A stretch of DNA of 39,415 nucleotides, taken from Claveliimonas sp963592205. Its GTDB lineage: Bacteria > Bacillota > Clostridia > Lachnospirales > Lachnospiraceae. The stretch spans positions 1 through 39,415 of the forward strand of contig CAVAVU010000138.1 in NCBI GenBank assembly GCA_963592205.1, given 5' to 3'. The notes beneath the pieces were generated by a model, which was not told where the DNA came from, made no database searches, and saw only the letters and a program-made list of their open reading frames with translations. Position numbers and translations under genes: made by a program. Of this stretch, positions 32,081-39,405 are shown in pieces (within the stretch, counting starts at the first letter, position 1; every line of letters starts with the position of its first letter).

Positions 32081-34069
32081 ATGCAGGAGACTATTTATAA
32101 ACATTTGTTTACACCGATGAATATCGGAGCAAGATTAAAAGTTAAGAACAGAATCGCATATGCACCGGTAGGAACCGGAATCAGTGAAAACGGAAGCAGT
32201 GCATTTAACGATGCGGACATAGAATTTTATGTAGCAAGAGCTAAGGGTGGAGCCGGACTGATCTTTACAGGAGCTGTACAGACAGACCTGGAGGTTGATC
32301 CATATACACCGGGAAGCCTGGGAGCATGGAACATTTCCTATAATCCGGCATTGTTTAAACTGATGTCTACCAGAATGCTGGATCGTGTCCACAGTCATGG
32401 AGCAAAGATGTTTATCCAGCTGACGATGGGAGTAGGACGTAACAGTGGTATGAAAGCACCGTCTGAGATTCCGACATTTGCAGATCCGTCCAAGATGAGC
32501 CCGGAACTGACTACAGAAGAACTGAAGAAAAAGATTCAGTATGTGATCGATGGAGCAGTTACCGCGAAGGCCTGTGGATTTGATGGTGTAGAGGTTCACG
32601 CAATGCATTTCGGATATCTGTTGGATGAGCTGGAGATGGAGATTTCCAATAAGAGAACAGATGAATACGGCGGATCTTTCGAGAACCGTATGCGTGCAGC
32701 GAAGGAAATCGTAGAAGGAATCAAGGCGAAATGCGGCAAAGACTTCCCGGTATCCATGCGTCTTGGAATGAAGAGTTATATCAAAGGATTCAACCAGTCA
32801 GACCTTCACGGAGAGGAAGAGGCAGGAAGAACACTGGAAGACAGTATCCGCATCAGTAAATATCTGGAAGAGATCGGTTATGATCTGCTGAGCGTGGACG
32901 TTGGAATGTATGACTCTTATTATTACTGCTATCCACCGATGTATATGGAAATGGGATTGAATGTCAATCTGGCAGCAGCGATTAAGAATGAAGTTAATAT
33001 TCCGGTTATCGTATGCGGAAGAATGCACAGCCCGGAACTCTGTGAGAATACACTGGCAGAAGGTAAGGCGGATGGCGTGGTTATCGGAAGAGCCATGTTA
33101 GCAGATCCGGATTTCGCGATAAAAGCAAAGAAGAATGAAGCGGATACGATCCGTCCATGTCTGAGCTGTAACGTGGGATGTCGTGGAAGAATGCAGAGCG
33201 GTCAGGGACTGTGCTGCGTAGTTAACCCGACACTCCGCAGAGAAGAATCTTACGGACTGACTCCTGCACTTGTGAAGAAAGACATTCTGATCATTGGAGC
33301 AGGCGTGGCAGGATTGGAAGCTGCAAGAGCGGCAGCAATTCGTGGACACAAGGTTACAATTTATGAGAAAAATGATAAAATAGGCGGTATGATCAATATT
33401 GCCGGTGCACCGGATTTCAAGGAAGAAGACAGACAGCTGATCAGCTGGTATCAGGCAGAGCTTGATAAGCTGGGCGTGAAGATCGTGTGTGGTCAGGAAG
33501 TAAGTACAGAGTTTATTCTGGAGAAGAATCCGGACGCTGTAATCTCAGCCTGTGGTGCAGTTCCATTTGTACCAAGAATCGAGGGTGCAGACCACCGCAA
33601 GGCAGTAAGCTTTACAGATGCAGCACTTGGCAATAAGCCGGTTGGAGAAAAAGTGGTTGTAGTCGGAGGCGGTCTGGTAGGATGTGAGACAGCATTGAAT
33701 TTCGCAAGAAAGAACCGTAAGGTGACGATCGTTGAATTCCTGGATGGTATTCTGAAAGGAGGCGCACCGACACCGCCGATGAACAAGATGTGTCTGGAAG
33801 ATCTCTTTGAAGATTATCATGTAGATATTAAGACATCCAGTGCGTTGAAGGAGATCAACGATCAGGGTGCAGTAGTACAGACACCGGATGGATTGGAGAC
33901 AATTGAAGCAGATACGGTAATTCTGGCAGTAGGATTGAGACCAAGAGCCGGATTTGCAGCAGAACTTGAAAAATATGACATAGAAGTATATTCTATCGGA
34001 GATGAAGACGGAGTTGCGAATATTCTGAAAGCAGTATCCGGAGGATATGAGGTAGGAAGAAGTATATAA
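32081..34069 (+). CDS. Fe-S/FAD/FMN enoate reductase (FadH/BaiCD/BaiH-like old yellow enzyme)
   Basis: Three-part reductase of 662 residues. An N-terminal FMN TIM barrel (about 1-330) has FDGVEVHAMHFGYLLDEL and KADGVVIGRAMLADPDF. A cysteine cluster CLSCNVGCRGR plus a later CCVVNP (about 363-388) binds a [4Fe-4S] centre. C-terminal FAD and NAD(P) folds show IIGAGVAGLEAARAAA (about 405) and VVVGGGLVGCETALNFA (about 528). Enzymes of this build reduce C=C bonds conjugated to carbonyls: 2-enoates, dienoyl-CoA and steroid or bile-acid enones. It is flanked by two transporters in one operon, so the substrate is probably imported. It is not part of a recognisable bai operon; no other bai gene is present. 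Confidence 0.9.
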   Translation: MQETIYKHLFTPMNIGARLKVKNRIAYAPVGTGISENGSSAFNDADIEFYVARAKGGAGLIFTGAVQTDLEVDPYTPGSLGAWNISYNPALFKLMSTRMLDRVHSHGAKMFIQLTMGVGRNSGMKAPSEIPTFADPSKMSPELTTEELKKKIQYVIDGAVTAKACGFDGVEVHAMHFGYLLDELEMEISNKRTDEYGGSFENRMRAAKEIVEGIKAKCGKDFPVSMRLGMKSYIKGFNQSDLHGEEEAGRTLEDSIRISKYLEEIGYDLLSVDVGMYDSYYYCYPPMYMEMGLNVNLAAAIKNEVNIPVIVCGRMHSPELCENTLAEGKADGVVIGRAMLADPDFAIKAKKNEADTIRPCLSCNVGCRGRMQSGQGLCCVVNPTLRREESYGLTPALVKKDILIIGAGVAGLEAARAAAIRGHKVTIYEKNDKIGGMINIAGAPDFKEEDRQLISWYQAELDKLGVKIVCGQEVSTEFILEKNPDAVISACGAVPFVPRIEGADHRKAVSFTDAALGNKPVGEKVVVVGGGLVGCETALNFARKNRKVTIVEFLDGILKGGAPTPPMNKMCLEDLFEDYHVDIKTSSALKEINDQGAVVQTPDGLETIEADTVILAVGLRPRAGFAAELEKYDIEVYSIGDEDGVANILKAVSGGYEVGRSI

Positions 34070-35430
34070 TGACAGCGTGGTTATATTTGGGAATGGTACT
34101 GCTCATTGTGAGCGGAATGTTTATCTTATTAAAACGGCCGATGTATGAGGCAATGTTTGCGGCGTTTCTGGCACTGCTTATTGTGTCAGGTAATATTGGA
34201 AAGCTGGGCTACTACCTGCTTGATACATCAAAGAATTATCTGTTATATACGATGATGGCATTCATGATGTTTGGCGTAATCGTTGAAAAATCAGGGATTA
34301 TCAATGATCTGCTGGAGATTATTGTATCCATTGTGGGACGATTCTCCGGCGGAGCCGGATATGTGGCGCTTCTTGCAGGAGCTGCGATGGGGGCTGTATG
34401 CGGCACCGGTTCCGGTACCGTGGCAGCCACGGGGACATTTATGATTCCGGCAATGAAAAAAACCGGATTTTCTGCGGAACTTGCAGCGTCTATTACGGCG
34501 GCAGCAGGAACGCTTGGTCCTATCATACCGCCGTCAGCGGCAATTCCGGTGATGTATATGATGCTAAATGTGGCAGCACCCGGATACTGTACGGCATCGG
34601 AATTCTGGATGTTTGCATGGCCGGTGGCATTCTGGCTGATCATACAGCGACTTATCACAATGTATATTCTGGTCAGAAAACACCATGTGACACCGATTCC
34701 CAAAGAAGACCGTATACCGATACGTACCGCGTTGAAAAACGGCTGGAGAACATTGTTTCTTCCACTTTTTATGATCCTTCCGTTTATGCTGGATAATGTC
34801 TATCATGATACCTGGATCACAGAACGGATCGGGACCTATGGAGCAGAGCAGTTCTCTTCACTGGTACTTTTGACCGTTCCGTGCATTGCTATCGGAGTAG
34901 TATTGCTCCTTTGGAAGCAGAAAGGAAATGAAGTCTGTCTGAAGAGTGTCTATGCACTGATGGAAGACGGTGTGAATACAGTAGCACCGATCATTATGAT
35001 GACATTTTCCGGATTTGCGATGGGAACTTTGTTGACAGATATGAACCTTGCTAATGAGATCGTAGCGCAGTTACAGGCACTTCATATTTCCAGAGTGACG
35101 GTAATCATTGTTGCACCATTGTTATTTACATTCTTCGGAATGTTCATGGAATCATCTTCTGTATATTTCCTGTTTGGACCGGTGTTTATACCACTGGCAA
35201 TATCTGTAGGAATTCATCCGATGATGGCAGCCATGATGGTGAATGTGCTCTGTAATGCAATGGGACAGCTGTCACCGCCATTCGCATTGTGCCTGCTTGT
35301 AGCAATGGGAATTGCTGAGTCTGATTTTAAGAAAACGTCGATACAGGCAGTGTGGTGGTGTGCTTCACAATATGTGGTTATCGTGATGATGCTTGCAGGA
35401 TGGCTTCCGATGTTCGGTTTTTTAAAGTAG
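34069..35430 (+). CDS. TRAP-type transporter large permease (DctM-like)
   Basis: Integral membrane protein of 453 residues with about 12 hydrophobic segments. The DctM half-signatures are visible: GAAMGAVCGTGSGTVAATGTF near residue 104, GTLGPIIPPSAAIPVMYMML near residue 146 and, in the second half, LFTFFGMFMESSSVYFLFGP and GQLSPPFALCLLVAMGI. Its ATG overlaps the reductase stop by one base (TAATG), so it is translationally coupled. TRAP carriers normally need an extracytoplasmic DctP receptor and a four-helix DctQ; no DctP is present here, only a two-helix protein downstream. It probably carries an organic acid related to the reductase substrate. Confidence 0.88.
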   Translation: MTAWLYLGMVLLIVSGMFILLKRPMYEAMFAAFLALLIVSGNIGKLGYYLLDTSKNYLLYTMMAFMMFGVIVEKSGIINDLLEIIVSIVGRFSGGAGYVALLAGAAMGAVCGTGSGTVAATGTFMIPAMKKTGFSAELAASITAAAGTLGPIIPPSAAIPVMYMMLNVAAPGYCTASEFWMFAWPVAFWLIIQRLITMYILVRKHHVTPIPKEDRIPIRTALKNGWRTLFLPLFMILPFMLDNVYHDTWITERIGTYGAEQFSSLVLLTVPCIAIGVVLLLWKQKGNEVCLKSVYALMEDGVNTVAPIIMMTFSGFAMGTLLTDMNLANEIVAQLQALHISRVTVIIVAPLLFTFFGMFMESSSVYFLFGPVFIPLAISVGIHPMMAAMMVNVLCNAMGQLSPPFALCLLVAMGIAESDFKKTSIQAVWWCASQYVVIVMMLAGWLPMFGFLK

Positions 35431-35438
35431 CGGGGGGG

Positions 35439-35708
35439 ATGATCGTGAGAAAGAAATTAAGTGTTTGGACACATCGAATATTTACAATAGGCATAGGTTT
35501 AGTGCTTCTTGCAGGCGCGATACTTTTTGCAGTGGTTGTGGTAGCATTTTTGATTGGCGGTGAGACTGCAGAACATATCATTCGTGTTGTGCGGGAGCGG
35601 ATATTTCCAATTCTCTTTTTACTCAATGTTATCTTTTGCGTATTTGGAATGATTCATGTATACTTGATACGTGATAAAGGATTTCGATTCAATGTAAACG
35701 GAGAATAG
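35439..35708 (+). CDS. Small two-helix membrane protein, possible mini-DctQ subunit
   Basis: An 89-residue protein beginning 8 bp after the TRAP large permease. ATG 35439, preceded by a G-run (CGGGGGGG), is chosen over the longer open frame inside the permease gene; GTG 35445 is an alternative. A basic N-terminus (MIVRKKLSVWTHR) precedes hydrophobic segments at about 16-43 and about 57-76 (FPILFLLNVIFCVFGMIHVY), and the end is polar. DctQ subunits have four helices and about 160 residues, so this is half-size. It may be a reduced small subunit or an unrelated stabiliser. Position argues for a role in the TRAP complex. Confidence 0.65.
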   Translation: MIVRKKLSVWTHRIFTIGIGLVLLAGAILFAVVVVAFLIGGETAEHIIRVVRERIFPILFLLNVIFCVFGMIHVYLIRDKGFRFNVNGE

Positions 35709-35720
35709 GAGAGGTGCAAA

Positions 35721-36635
35721 ATGCAGACAGCAAGATTGAAGCTGCAGCAGCTGAATTATTTTCTGGATGCAGCCAGAGAAAAGAGCTTTACGCGTGCAGC
35801 GGAGAAGAATTATACTTCACAGTCGAACATCAGTTATGCGATAAGAGAACTGGAACGGACATTAGGCGTACCGTTATTTATCCGGCGGGGCAATGAGATT
35901 ATCCTGACAAAATATGGAGAAGAGTTTTACCCATCGGCGGAGAGAGCAATCTTTGAACTGGAAAGCGGATGCCGCAGGATCAAACAGATGTCAGATCCGG
36001 GATCAGGAGAAGTAAAGATCGGATTCTCATTTATCTTCAGTCTGAATATGATACCTGGTGTGTTTCACAATATTTACGCAAAGGCACAGCAGGATGACAG
36101 AAAGATCGATCTTCATCCAATGATGGCTCATGTCAATGATAATGTCCGTTGTGTGGAGGATATGCTGCTGGAAGGAGACTGTGAGCTGGGGCTTACCTGT
36201 GTGCGGTGCAGGGACGATATTGCGTCTGTGCAGGTTGGCTGGCAGGAGCTGGTGCTGTTACTTCCGGATAATCATCCATTGGCGGGAAGAGACAAGCTGT
36301 CTTTGAAGGATGTGGCGGATGAACCATTTATTCTGTTAAACGGCGACACGGAAATTACCGGTAGTTATTATCAGAAAATGTTTGAGCATGAGCAGGTAGA
36401 ACCGAAGCTGGTTCATGCGGGGATGGACTGGTTATCATTGCTAATCGAGGTGGCATCTGGCAAATGTCTGACGCTGGCACCTCGTTCGAATCTTGCCGGC
36501 TATGCGATTAAAAGCGTAGAATTGGATCATCCGATGCGGATGCGTGAAGTGCATCTTGCGTGGCCGCTGAACCGCAAATTGTCATCAACTGCATCGTATG
36601 TAAAACAGGTGATATTAGACACTTATAAGGTGTAG
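35721..36635 (+). CDS. LysR-family transcriptional regulator
   Basis: DNA-binding regulator of 304 residues. The N-terminal winged helix-turn-helix reads QLNYFLDAAREKSFTRAAEK, SNISYAIRELERTLGVPLFI and RRGNEIILTKYGEEF, all typical. The remainder is the two-lobed effector domain (VKIGFSFIFSLNMIPGV, CELGLTCVRCRD). AGGAGAGG precedes the ATG. It is the last gene of the MFS-reductase-TRAP operon and would be co-transcribed with it, giving feedback. It probably senses the transported acid and binds the repeated CACGTTTATCAC sites between the dehydrogenase and the MFS gene, 5 kb upstream. Assignment to the family is secure; targets are inferred. Confidence 0.93.
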   Translation: MQTARLKLQQLNYFLDAAREKSFTRAAEKNYTSQSNISYAIRELERTLGVPLFIRRGNEIILTKYGEEFYPSAERAIFELESGCRRIKQMSDPGSGEVKIGFSFIFSLNMIPGVFHNIYAKAQQDDRKIDLHPMMAHVNDNVRCVEDMLLEGDCELGLTCVRCRDDIASVQVGWQELVLLLPDNHPLAGRDKLSLKDVADEPFILLNGDTEITGSYYQKMFEHEQVEPKLVHAGMDWLSLLIEVASGKCLTLAPRSNLAGYAIKSVELDHPMRMREVHLAWPLNRKLSSTASYVKQVILDTYKV

Positions 36636-36718
36636 ATTTGCCTGGATTGTTAAAACTCAGCAATATATTGAAGTGAGTTCAGTGTAAATTCAGTTGCACA
36701 TTACACGAAAATCCAGAG

Positions 36719-36747
36719 TTGACACATGGATTAGAAAGTGCTAACTT
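36719..36747 (+). promoter_or_regulatory. Promoter for the riboflavin-transport transcript
   Basis: A perfect -35 TTGACA at 36719-36724, a 17-bp spacer and a -10 TAACTT at 36742-36747. Transcription would begin near 36754, just before the FMN aptamer at 36767. The interval 36636-36718 shows no other clear element. Confidence 0.7.
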
Positions 36748-36766
36748 ATTTCTTGAAAATAATAAT

Positions 36767-36884
36767 ATCTTCGGGGCGGGGCGCAATTCCCCACCGGCAG
36801 TAAAGTCTGCGAACTCTGAACACAGTCAGAGCCGAACTGGTGAGATTCCAGTACCGACGGTTATAGTCCGGATGAAAGAGGATG
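36767..36884 (+). ncRNA. FMN riboswitch (RFN element) aptamer
   Basis: The RFN consensus is unmistakable: CTTCGGGGCGGGGCGCAATT, CCCCACCGGCAGTAAAGTC, the central AGCCGAACTGGTGAGATTCC, CAGTACCGACGGTTATAGTC and the closing CCGGATGAAAGAGGATG. It binds flavin mononucleotide. A terminator lies about 70 nt downstream and ribU begins 264 nt downstream, so ligand binding is expected to reduce transcription of the riboflavin transporter and the flavoprotein behind it. A small intervening hairpin (GGAATC/GATTCC, 36911-36926) may take part in the switch. Confidence 0.96.
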
Positions 36885-36950
36885 TACATAGAAGAGCAGA
36901 TATCGATGAAGGAATCAAGAGATTCCGATATCCGTATAAAGATGTAGATC

Positions 36951-36981
36951 AGGCAGTCCCGAATGGGGCTGCCTGTTTTTT
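36951..36981 (+). terminator. Riboswitch expression-platform terminator
   Basis: Arms AGGCAGTCCC (36951-36960) and GGGGCTGCCT (36965-36974) with a GAAT loop, followed by GTTTTTTG. It lies between the FMN aptamer and ribU, the usual position for FMN-controlled premature termination. Confidence 0.9.
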
Positions 36982-36993
36982 GTATTGCGACGA

Positions 36994-37024
36994 GTCAAAG
37001 TCCGAGCTTGCTCGAGACCTTGAC
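36994..37024 (+). repeat. Imperfect hairpin sharing the GAGC-GCTC apex of element A
   Basis: GTCAAAGTCCGAGC (36994-37007) pairs with GCTCGAGACCTTGAC (37010-37024) around a TT loop. The apex GAGCTTGCTC is the reverse complement of the GAGCAAGCTC apex in element A (23477-23504), and both have TCAAA/TTGA feet. It lies between the riboswitch terminator and ribU. The rest of the 37025-37147 leader shows nothing clear except the ribosome-binding site. Confidence 0.5.
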
Positions 37025-37147
37025 GACCGCATACAATCTCAGAATGTACCTTATGGCACTTCTGATGATTGCACGTAGAGCAGTCATCAGTCTGATTGAG
37101 GAATCCTATGTACAGAGCTCCCCTGAAAGAATGGGAGGAAGAACATC

Positions 37148-37789
37148 ATGAGTAACACAACAGAAAAGAACACAGTAAAAACAGCAGCAGTACAAGCCGG
37201 CACGCAGACCACAGGCAAGGCGCGTTATCTTACCGTGATTGCATTAATGGCAGCAATCTCCTATATCCTTGCATTTCTGGAAGTGCCGATGCCGTTAGCA
37301 CCGTCATTTGCGAGAATGGACGCATCGGATGTACCGGCATTGTTGACTGCATTTGCATTGGGACCAGTTGCAGGTACGGTTGTAGAACTGATCAAGAATG
37401 TACTTCAGGCACTGTCTACATCTACAGGCGGAATCGGTGAACTGGCGAATTTCCTGATGGGTGCAAGTCTTGTATTTACCGCAGGACTGATCTATAAGCA
37501 GAAAAAGACCAGAAAGATGGCAGTAGTATCCTGCGTGGCAGGAAGTGTGGCAATGGGAATCATGGCAGCGCTTATGAATTACTTTGTACTGCTTCCGATG
37601 TATCAGATCTTTATGCCGATTGATCAGGTAATCGCATCATTTGCTGAGATTATTCCATTTATCCATACAAAACTGGATGTAGTGCTGTATAGTGCACTGC
37701 CGGGCAATATTCTCAAAGGTCTGATCGTATCAGTGATTACGATGCTGGTATACAAGCGTGTATCGCCGGCAATGAAAGGAATGAGATAA
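37148..37789 (+). CDS. ribU: Riboflavin ECF transporter S component (RibU)
   Basis: Membrane riboflavin-binding subunit that works with a shared energising module (EcfA/A'/T) encoded elsewhere. Of 213 residues, about 25 at the N-terminus are polar; six hydrophobic helices follow. RibU-like motifs include IALMAAISYILAFLEVPMPL near residue 31, ASDVPALLTAFALGPVAGT and VELIKNVLQALSTSTGGIGE, the conserved substrate loop and E..KN motif. Two further lines of support are the upstream FMN riboswitch with its terminator and the flavin-binding protein directly downstream. GGGAGGAAGAAC precedes the ATG. Confidence 0.94.
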   Translation: MSNTTEKNTVKTAAVQAGTQTTGKARYLTVIALMAAISYILAFLEVPMPLAPSFARMDASDVPALLTAFALGPVAGTVVELIKNVLQALSTSTGGIGELANFLMGASLVFTAGLIYKQKKTRKMAVVSCVAGSVAMGIMAALMNYFVLLPMYQIFMPIDQVIASFAEIIPFIHTKLDVVLYSALPGNILKGLIVSVITMLVYKRVSPAMKGMR

Positions 37790-37790
37790 G

Positions 37791-38432
37791 ATGGATGGAA
37801 ACAAAATAGATGTAAAAGAAATATTCCGATATGTGGTAGAGGAGATTCATACATCGATCGTGGCAACGACAGATGAAGCAGGACATCCTGTGACCTGTGC
37901 TATCGATCTGATGGACTGTGATGATGACAGTATATATTTCCTGACTGCAACGGGAAAGGGATTTTATAAGAGACTGAGCCGTTCGCCGCACATTGCGCTG
38001 ACGGCTCTGAAAGGAACGGATACCATGCACAGTGTGGCGGTATCCGTTGCCGGAGAAGTGCGGGAGCTTGGACCGGAGTTATTGCCAAGACTTTTTGAAA
38101 AGAATCCTTATATGTACGATATTTATCCGACAGAGGAATCCAGAGGCGTGCTGACGGTATTTCAGATTTTCCGCGGACAGGGTGAATGGTTCTCGCTGCA
38201 GACAGAACGGATTGAGAAGAAGAATTTTGCATTTGGCGGAGAGCAGGTAAAGGGTGAAAAGTACAAAGTGCAGGATGGATGTATCGGCTGCGGAGCCTGT
38301 CTGAATGCCTGTCCGCGCGCCTGCATCCAGATGGATGGCGGGCATGCAGTGATCGATCCTGTGACCTGTATCTGTTGTGGCAGCTGCAAAAAGGTCTGTC
38401 CGGCCGGAGCGATTACTGCCGGGGAAATGTAG
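37791..38432 (+). CDS. Pyridoxamine-phosphate-oxidase-like FMN protein fused to a 2[4Fe-4S] ferredoxin
   Basis: A 213-residue two-domain protein. Residues 1 to about 150 resemble the split-barrel FMN-binding pyridoxamine 5'-phosphate oxidase fold (SIVATTDEAGHPVTCAIDL, ALTALKGTDTMHSVAVSVAG). The C-terminus is a bacterial ferredoxin domain with CIGCGACLNACPRACI and CICCGSCKKVCPAGAI, enough for two [4Fe-4S] clusters. It is probably a flavin-iron-sulfur electron-transfer or reductase protein of anaerobes rather than a vitamin B6 oxidase. It starts one base after the ribU stop and so falls under the FMN riboswitch, which supports flavin dependence. The electron partners are not known. Confidence 0.9.
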   Translation: MDGNKIDVKEIFRYVVEEIHTSIVATTDEAGHPVTCAIDLMDCDDDSIYFLTATGKGFYKRLSRSPHIALTALKGTDTMHSVAVSVAGEVRELGPELLPRLFEKNPYMYDIYPTEESRGVLTVFQIFRGQGEWFSLQTERIEKKNFAFGGEQVKGEKYKVQDGCIGCGACLNACPRACIQMDGGHAVIDPVTCICCGSCKKVCPAGAITAGEM

Positions 38433-38461
38433 TTGAAAGTTTGTCTGCGTCATATTACAAT
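38433..38461 (+). promoter_or_regulatory. Promoter upstream of the sigma-like gene
   Basis: TTGAAA at 38433-38438 and TACAAT at 38456-38461 with 17-bp spacing, just after the flavoprotein stop. Predicted leader of about 75 nt to the ATG at 38543. Confidence 0.55.
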
Positions 38462-38542
38462 AGGTGTAGCGCTCAGAGCATGATCATGGATATGGCTTTG
38501 AGGTAAGTATATTTACATGGACAAATACGAGAGGTTATAGAT

Positions 38543-39244
38543 ATGGCAGACAGAGAAGAATTTCAGAAAAAATTAGCGGAGCTTCTTGCGAAGGCAGCAG
38601 CACAGGGCAACCGTATGACACAGGAAGAACTGGCAGCGTTTTTCCGTGATGAGAATCTTACGGAAGAACAGATGGAGCTGGTGGTAGAATTTCTGATGGC
38701 ACAGAAGATTGAGGTGGCTGGATATACCAGACATGGCAGTGAGAAAGCCGAGGAGAAAGATCCGAGAGCCAGCCTTACCGAGCAGGAAAAAGCATATGTG
38801 GCAGAGTATCTGCAGGACATCAGTAATATGGATGTGACCAATGAACAGGAAGCAATGCTTGATTATTACCTGCCGAAGGTAGTAGAAGAAGCAATCAAAG
38901 TGCATACGGCGGGCGCATTTATCGGAGATCTGATCCAGGAGGGAAGCCTGAGTCTGATGATGGCAATGAGCGAAGCAGAAGGTGAACCTGTGGAAGAGGA
39001 GATCCTTAAGAAAGTCCGCATGGATATGCAGATGACACTGGAGTCGCAGAGTGAGACGAAGCGTCAGGAAGACAAGATGGTGCAGAAGGTATCTGATCTG
39101 GATGAGACGATCCGTAATATGAAAGAAGAGTACGGAAGAAAGGTGTCTGTAGACGAAGTGGCAGACCGGATGCAGATATCCGAGGATGACGTGGCGGATA
39201 TCCTGAAGCTTGCCGGAGAAGAAATCAAAGACGAAGAAGAGTAG
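38543..39244 (+). CDS. Truncated sigma-70-like protein lacking promoter-recognition regions
   Basis: A 233-residue, very acidic cytoplasmic protein. Residues about 22-60 (MTQEELAAFFRDENLTEEQM) resemble sigma region 1.1. Residues about 105-142 resemble region 2.1-2.2, including IGDLIQEGSLSLMMA where sigma factors have FLDLIQEGNIGLMKA. Residues about 178-225 resemble region 3.0 (VSDLDETIRNMKEEYGRK, VSVDEVADRMQISEDDV). The aromatic melting region 2.3, the -10-reading 2.4 and all of region 4 are missing; an acidic stretch (SEAEGEPVEEEI) replaces 2.3/2.4. It could bind RNA polymerase without reading promoters. GAGAGG precedes the ATG. It has its own promoter. Function is unassigned. Confidence 0.7.
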   Translation: MADREEFQKKLAELLAKAAAQGNRMTQEELAAFFRDENLTEEQMELVVEFLMAQKIEVAGYTRHGSEKAEEKDPRASLTEQEKAYVAEYLQDISNMDVTNEQEAMLDYYLPKVVEEAIKVHTAGAFIGDLIQEGSLSLMMAMSEAEGEPVEEEILKKVRMDMQMTLESQSETKRQEDKMVQKVSDLDETIRNMKEEYGRKVSVDEVADRMQISEDDVADILKLAGEEIKDEEE

Positions 39245-39348
39245 AATATTATATTTTAAAATCCGATTTTAATATGACATTGTATGGGAAGACTTCATAT
39301 TGTTATATTAGAATCGTTTTTTTTAATAATATAACTTAAAAACTTTAC

Positions 39349-39391
39349 TTTTAACATATACTAAGTTAAAATGAAATAAATTAAGTTAAAA
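39349..39391. promoter_or_regulatory. AT-rich leader with TAAGTTAAAA repeats
   Basis: TAAGTTAAAA occurs at 39362-39371 and 39382-39391, 20 bp apart, and TTTTAAC (39349-39355) is inverted relative to GTTAAAA (39365-39371). These suggest an operator before the gene beginning at 39406. The rest of 39245-39405 is strongly AT-rich, with a weak GTTATATT/AATATAAC stem at 39302-39335; no convincing promoter could be fixed. Confidence 0.4.
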
Positions 39392-39405
39392 GGAGAATGA
39401 GAAAT

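Noticed and set aside
32081..34069. Calling the reductase a bile-acid 7-dehydroxylation (bai) enzyme
   Set aside because: Only the general BaiCD/BaiH domain build and an MFS neighbour match; no baiB, baiE, baiF, baiA or baiI homologue is present.
36719..37078. A 119-codon frame over the FMN riboswitch
   Set aside because: It is the non-coding aptamer and terminator read through; no ribosome-binding site.
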